Assembly (NCBI RefSeq): GCF_001556105.1
Contig: NZ_LSIF01000057.1
Coordinates: 1-19,413, forward strand
DNA: 19,413 nucleotides
Source of the DNA: Pseudoxanthomonas mexicana
GTDB taxonomy: Bacteria; Pseudomonadota; Gammaproteobacteria; Xanthomonadales; Xanthomonadaceae
Reading direction: 5' to 3'
In this document: positions 16,319 through 19,413 of the stretch, piece by piece
How positions within the stretch are numbered: the first letter of the stretch is position 1
Layout: each line of letters starts with the position of its first letter
Translations under genes and position numbers: made by a program
The notes under the pieces: generated by a model
Told to the model about the DNA's origin: nothing
The model's input: only the letters and a program-made list of their open reading frames with translations
The model's database searches: none

Positions 16319-16662
16319 TTCCCGAAAACGAAGAAGCCATCGCCACCGCCTTCGGCCATACCGAGCTCGCCAGCGGCGACGCCCATGCCAGCCACGACGT
16401 GGACATGAGCCTGGATGTCATCCTCGACGTGCCGGTGACGCTGTCGCTGGAAGTCGGCCGCACGCGCATGCCGATCCGCAACCTGTTGCAGCTCAACCAG
16501 GGCTCGGTGGTGGAACTGGAGCGTGGCGCCGGCGAACCGCTGGACGTGTTCGTCAACGGCACGCTGATCGCGCATGGCGAAGTGGTGGTGGTGAACGACC
16601 GCTTCGGCGTACGGCTGACCGACGTGGTCAGCCCCAGCGAACGCATCCGCCGCCTGCGCTGA
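16315..16662 (+). CDS. fliN: Flagellar motor switch protein FliN
   Basis: FliN forms the bottom of the C ring and also binds FliH, bringing the export ATPase to the base. The 115-residue protein has a short acidic N-terminal extension (1-30) followed by a SpoA domain: LDVILDVPVTLSLEVGRTRM, then IRNLLQLNQGSVVELER, the segment PLDVFVNGTLIAHGEVVVVN and the end RFGVRLTDVVSPSERIRRL. These are near-invariant FliN features. The start overlaps the fliM stop as ATGA; an upstream open frame lies inside fliM and is not used. fliO begins 10 bases after its stop. Confidence 0.97.
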   Translation: MIPENEEAIATAFGHTELASGDAHASHDVDMSLDVILDVPVTLSLEVGRTRMPIRNLLQLNQGSVVELERGAGEPLDVFVNGTLIAHGEVVVVNDRFGVRLTDVVSPSERIRRLR

Positions 16663-16672
16663 GCCGGACGCC

Positions 16673-17065
16673 ATGCACGCCTTCGCCCTGCTCGCCACCG
16701 CCGCGGCGCCCGCCCAGAAGATCGGCCAGCATGCGCCGTCCACGCCCGGCATCGGCGGTGCGCTGGTCGGCCTGATCCTGGTGCTCGGCCTGATCCTGGG
16801 CCTGGCCTGGTTGCTGAAGCGCATGCCCGGTGCCGGCCTCGGCATCCGTCCGAGCGAACAGCTGCGCGTGGTGTCGATGCTGTCGGTCGGTGCCAAGGAG
16901 CGCGTACTGGTGATCGAAGTGGGCAAGGAACAGCTGCTGATCGGCGTAACCGCCGGCGGCATCACCGCCCTGCACACCCTGCCCGAACCCCTGGTCGTCG
17001 CGCCCGCGCCGACGATGCCCAATTTCGCCGAACTGCTGGCCAAGCGCCTGCGCAAAGAGCCCTGA
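16673..17065 (+). CDS. fliO: Flagellar biosynthesis protein FliO
   Basis: FliO is a small membrane protein that helps assemble the FliP ring of the export gate. The 130-residue protein has one clear membrane helix (about 27-48, [21 protein letters not shown]) and a cytoplasmic domain with [31 protein letters not shown] in outline, which is the conserved core of FliO. The first 12 residues are hydrophobic and might form a weak signal sequence. Position between fliN and fliP is standard, and the fliP start follows its stop after one base. Confidence 0.92.
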   Translation: MHAFALLATAAAPAQKIGQHAPSTPGIGGALVGLILVLGLILGLAWLLKRMPGAGLGIRPSEQLRVVSMLSVGAKERVLVIEVGKEQLLIGVTAGGITALHTLPEPLVVAPAPTMPNFAELLAKRLRKEP

Positions 17066-17066
17066 G

Positions 17067-17870
17067 ATGCGTCGCTTCATCCTTTCCCTGATCTGCCTGC
17101 TGTGGCTGGCCGCACCAACGGTGGCGTTCGCGCAGGCCGCGACCACAGCTGCCGCCGCACCGGCGGCCGCACCTGCACCGTCTGCGCCTGCCTTGCCCAC
17201 GCTGCCCAAGGTCAACGTGGGCCAGGTCGGCGACAACACCGTCAGCCTGCCGTTGCAGACCTTGCTGCTGATGACGGCGATCACGCTGATCCCGTCGGCG
17301 CTGCTGGCGATGACCGCGTTCACCCGCATCATCATCGTGCTGGGCCTGTTGCGGCAGGCGCTCGGCACGGGCCAGACGCCGTCGAACCAGGTGCTGGTGG
17401 GCCTGGCGCTGTTCCTCACCATGCTGGTGATGATGCCGGTCGGCGAAAAGGCCTGGGCCGAAGGCATGGCGCCCTACCTCAACGGCCAGATCGACTTCTC
17501 CACCGCGTGGACGCTGACCACCGGTCCGCTGCGCGATTTCATGCTGGCGCAGGTCCGCGAGACCGACCTGATGACCTTCGCCGGCCTCGCCGGGCATGGC
17601 AGCTACGCAAGCCCGGATGCCGTGCCGTTCCCGATCGTGGTCGCCTCGTTCATCACCAGCGAACTGAAGACCGCGTTCGAGATCGGCTTCCTGATCTTCA
17701 TCCCGTTCGTGATCATCGACCTGGTGGTCGCCAGCGTGCTGATGTCGATGGGCATGATGATGCTGTCGCCGATGCTGGTGTCCGCGCCGTTCAAGATCCT
17801 GCTGTTCGTGCTGGTGGACGGCTGGGTGCTGATCGTCGGCTCGCTGGCCGCCAGCTTCAACGGCGTCTGA
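17067..17870 (+). CDS. fliP: Flagellar export gate protein FliP
   Basis: FliP forms, with FliQ and FliR, the helical core of the export gate within the MS ring. The 267-residue precursor has a cleavable signal peptide (about 1-22, ending AFA), as known for FliP, then an Ala/Pro-rich stretch (about 24-45) and four hydrophobic segments. Diagnostic pieces are [40 protein letters not shown], and near the end [22 protein letters not shown] and [16 protein letters not shown] (each in outline). Length is normal for a FliP with signal peptide. fliQ follows after 10 bases with GAGGAGA (17868-17874 region) as ribosome binding site. Confidence 0.97.
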   Translation: MRRFILSLICLLWLAAPTVAFAQAATTAAAAPAAAPAPSAPALPTLPKVNVGQVGDNTVSLPLQTLLLMTAITLIPSALLAMTAFTRIIIVLGLLRQALGTGQTPSNQVLVGLALFLTMLVMMPVGEKAWAEGMAPYLNGQIDFSTAWTLTTGPLRDFMLAQVRETDLMTFAGLAGHGSYASPDAVPFPIVVASFITSELKTAFEIGFLIFIPFVIIDLVVASVLMSMGMMMLSPMLVSAPFKILLFVLVDGWVLIVGSLAASFNGV

Positions 17871-17880
17871 GGAGACCGGC

Positions 17881-18150
17881 ATGAGTCCTGAAACCGCCCT
17901 CACCGAACTGCGCGGTGGCCTCGAGGTAGCGCTGTGGGTCGGAGGTCCGCTGCTGCTGGTGGTACTGATCGTCGGTGTCGTCATCGGTGTCATCCAGGCC
18001 GCCACGCAGCTCAATGAGCCGACCATCGCCTTCGTGGCGAAGGCCATCGCATTGACGGCTGCGCTGTTCGCCACCGGCAGCTATCTGCTCGGCGTACTCG
18101 TGGAATACACCACCATGCTGTTCCAGCGCTTGCCCCACTTGATCGGCTGA
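17881..18150 (+). CDS. fliQ: Flagellar export gate protein FliQ
   Basis: FliQ is an 89-residue protein with two membrane helices (about 17-40 and 53-77) that packs around the FliP-FliR core of the export gate. The segment LLLVVLIVGVVIGVIQAATQLNEPT in outline, with the IQAATQ-NE turn between the helices, is the family hallmark. Size is the usual 85-90 residues. It lies between fliP and fliR with short gaps (10 and 18 bases), so the three gate genes are co-expressed. Confidence 0.96.
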   Translation: MSPETALTELRGGLEVALWVGGPLLLVVLIVGVVIGVIQAATQLNEPTIAFVAKAIALTAALFATGSYLLGVLVEYTTMLFQRLPHLIG

Positions 18151-18168
18151 CGCCGCAGGCGCACCGCG

Positions 18169-18960
18169 ATGGATACCGCTACCCAGATGGTGATCGACGG
18201 CCAGCAGGCCTTCGGCATGATCAATGCCATCCTGTGGACGATGCTGCGCACCGGCGCGCTGCTGATGGCGGCACCGTTGATCGGCACGCGCGCCGTGTCG
18301 GTGCGGGTACGCGTCATCATCGCCGGCGCGCTGGCGATGGCGCTGGCCCCGCTGCTCCCGGGAACGCCCGACCGCATCGCCTTCGATGCCAGCACCGTAC
18401 TCAACGTGGCGCGCGAACTGGCGGTCGGCGCCAGCATGGGCTTCATGCTGCGGCTGGCGTTCGAGGCAGGCGCGATGGCGGGCGAACTCATCTCGCAGGG
18501 CACCGGCCTGGCGTTCGCGCAGATGTCCGATCCGCTGCGCGGCGTAAACTCCGGCGTCGTCGGCCAATGGTTCTACCTCGCCTTCGGCCTGTTGTTCTTC
18601 ACCGCCAATGGCCACCTTGCACTGGTCTCACTGCTGGTCGACAGCTACCGCTCGTTGCCGATCGGCACGGCATTGCCGGATGTGCAGCAGATGCTCGAAG
18701 TCGCGCCCATGCTGTTCACCCACATCCTGCGTGCAGCGATCGGTTTGGCGCTGCCGGTGATGGTGGCGATGCTGGCCGTGAACCTCGCCTTCGGCGTGCT
18801 GGGCCGCGCCGCGCCGGCACTGAATCCCATCCAGCTCGGCCTGCCTACCGCATTGCTGCTGGGGCTGTTCCTGCTGGCCCTGCTGGCGGGCGAACTCGGG
18901 CCGCCGGTGCAGCGGGTCTTCGATGTCTCGTTTGATGCGGCGCGACAAATCACCGCCTGA
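18169..18960 (+). CDS. fliR: Flagellar export gate protein FliR
   Basis: FliR is the single-copy subunit that closes the FliP-FliQ-FliR gate. The 263-residue protein has about six hydrophobic segments and the conserved pieces RTGALLMAAPLIGTRAVSVRVR, VARELAVGASMGFMLRLAFEA, AGELISQGTGLAFAQMSDP and LNPIQLGLPTALLLGLF. Length is normal. It is the last gene of the fliL operon in the window. In related xanthomonads flhB and flhA lie further on; here the next gene is a broken TetR-type regulator, so the flagellar cluster is interrupted or ends at this point. Confidence 0.96.
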   Translation: MDTATQMVIDGQQAFGMINAILWTMLRTGALLMAAPLIGTRAVSVRVRVIIAGALAMALAPLLPGTPDRIAFDASTVLNVARELAVGASMGFMLRLAFEAGAMAGELISQGTGLAFAQMSDPLRGVNSGVVGQWFYLAFGLLFFTANGHLALVSLLVDSYRSLPIGTALPDVQQMLEVAPMLFTHILRAAIGLALPVMVAMLAVNLAFGVLGRAAPALNPIQLGLPTALLLGLFLLALLAGELGPPVQRVFDVSFDAARQITA

Positions 18961-19116
18961 CGAAACACTGATTACGCCAACGAAACGGTGTCGAAACGCA
19001 CAGTTGACGGGCATCGCGCACAGGTTTCACATCCTATTTGCGTCGTGTGTTCCACTAAATGCATGAATTTGTGCAGAATGGGAACCAGGGAGCAACAACA
19101 TACGCGAGCGCACGGA

Positions 19117-19131
19117 CTGGATCGGATCCAG
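19117..19131 (+). promoter_or_regulatory. 15-bp palindrome, possible operator of the TetR-type gene
   Basis: CTGGATC-G-GATCCAG is a perfect 7-bp inverted repeat around one base, 41 bases before the GTG of the TetR-type gene. TetR-family proteins commonly bind 15-20 bp palindromes in front of their own genes. No convincing promoter was found to place it against. The palindrome is seen; the role is inferred. Confidence 0.35.
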
Positions 19132-19172
19132 CCCGATGCAGGAATGCTTCCTCTGCGAACCGGAGATTGCCT

Positions 19173-19364
19173 GTGAGCCACAGTCCTACCCACAAGCGAC
19201 GCACCAGTCATGAAACGCGGGAGGCAGTGCTCGCTGCTGCGCACAGGCTGTTCTTCACCAAGGGGTTCGACCAGACCACGCTGATGGACCTGGGCGAGGA
19301 AACCGGACTCAGCGCCCGCGGCGTGATCCTGCACTTCGAAACCAAGGCCGACATCATCGGGTAA
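19173..19364 (+). pseudogene. TetR-family regulator cut off after its HTH domain
   Basis: The frame starts at GTG 19173 behind CGGAG (19161-19165) and codes for 63 residues: a short basic arm (HKRR), then ETREAVLAAAHRLFFTKGF and TTLMDLGEETGLSARGVILHF, the complete TetR-type helix-turn-helix, ending at ETKADIIG and TAA. TetR proteins are normally 180-220 residues, with a ligand-binding and dimerisation domain after this point, so the product lacks that domain. The bases right after the break look like an insertion sequence end, which suggests interruption, with the 3' part perhaps beyond the window. A frame beginning at ATG 19059 adds 38 residues without similarity. Without its dimer domain it should not work as a normal repressor. 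Confidence 0.7.
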
Positions 19365-19413
19365 TCCCCCCGCTTTTAGCGGACACCAGAAGTGGAGCTA
19401 TGCGGCCATTGCC
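19361..19413. mobile_element. Possible end of an insertion sequence (IS3-like), cut by window edge
   Basis: From about 19361 the sequence changes character: TAATCCCCCC, a hairpin CCGCT-TTT-AGCGG (19370-19382), then GACACC. Runs of C followed by a GGACAC-type motif are common at IS3-family ends. GTGGAG (19392-19397) followed by ATG 19400 could be the start of a first transposase frame. The exact boundary, orientation and family cannot be fixed because the element runs out of the window. Confidence 0.4.

Noticed and set aside
18961..18997. Three CGAAAC repeats after fliR
   Set aside because: The units are short and unevenly spaced (20 and 11 bases), compatible with chance; not a repeat array.

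Overview
The window is a GC-rich stretch of chromosome coding for polar flagellum biogenesis. It is almost certainly from a gammaproteobacterium of the Xanthomonadaceae (Xanthomonas, Pseudoxanthomonas, Stenotrophomonas or Lysobacter-like). The main pointer is a flagellar sigma-54 gene (rpoN2) followed by a receiver-only regulator of the VemR type and then fleQ, an order known from xanthomonads. The fused fliLMNOPQR block, the GTGGG-type REP palindromes and the codon use agree. Genus cannot be fixed from the sequence alone. All convincing genes are on the + strand.

Layout. (1) Filament and cap block, 1-3283: the 3' end of a flagellin gene, an intrinsic terminator, then fliD (cap), fliS (flagellin chaperone), a small FliT-like gene and a divergent PilZ-type gene, closely packed as one operon. 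The 346-base gap before fliD carries a sigma-54 promoter, a sigma-28 (FliA) promoter and a leader that can fold into alternative hairpins, one followed by six T. (2) Regulatory block, 3499-7646: a NarL/FixJ-type response regulator, then rpoN2-vemR-fleQ. (3) Basal body and export block, 7724-14508: fliE, fliF, fliG, fliH, fliI, fliJ and fliK, with start/stop overlaps and a near-consensus sigma-54 promoter before fliE. (4) A 223-base gap holding a perfect inverted pair of REP elements and a sigma-54 promoter, then fliL, fliM, fliN, fliO, fliP, fliQ and fliR (14732-18960). (5) After fliR the conserved order stops: a TetR-type regulator is cut off just after its DNA-binding domain, and the bases after the cut look like the end of an insertion sequence.

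How the parts work together. RpoN2 and FleQ (with VemR modulating them) would activate the -24/-12 promoters before fliD, fliE and fliL, giving the MS ring, switch, export gate and ATPase complex. FliK controls hook length. FliD, FliS and the FliT-like protein serve late filament assembly, and fliD can also be read by sigma-28 once the hook is complete. The PilZ-type protein and FleQ are natural points for c-di-GMP input, but in both the residues known to bind c-di-GMP in better studied relatives look changed.

The gene content is a well known conserved system. The less ordinary material is in the non-coding DNA (fliD leader, dyad on the fliE promoter, REP pair, stacked sigma-54 elements before fliL), in the altered c-di-GMP residues and in the broken gene at the right edge. 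No CRISPR array, tRNA or rRNA gene was seen.
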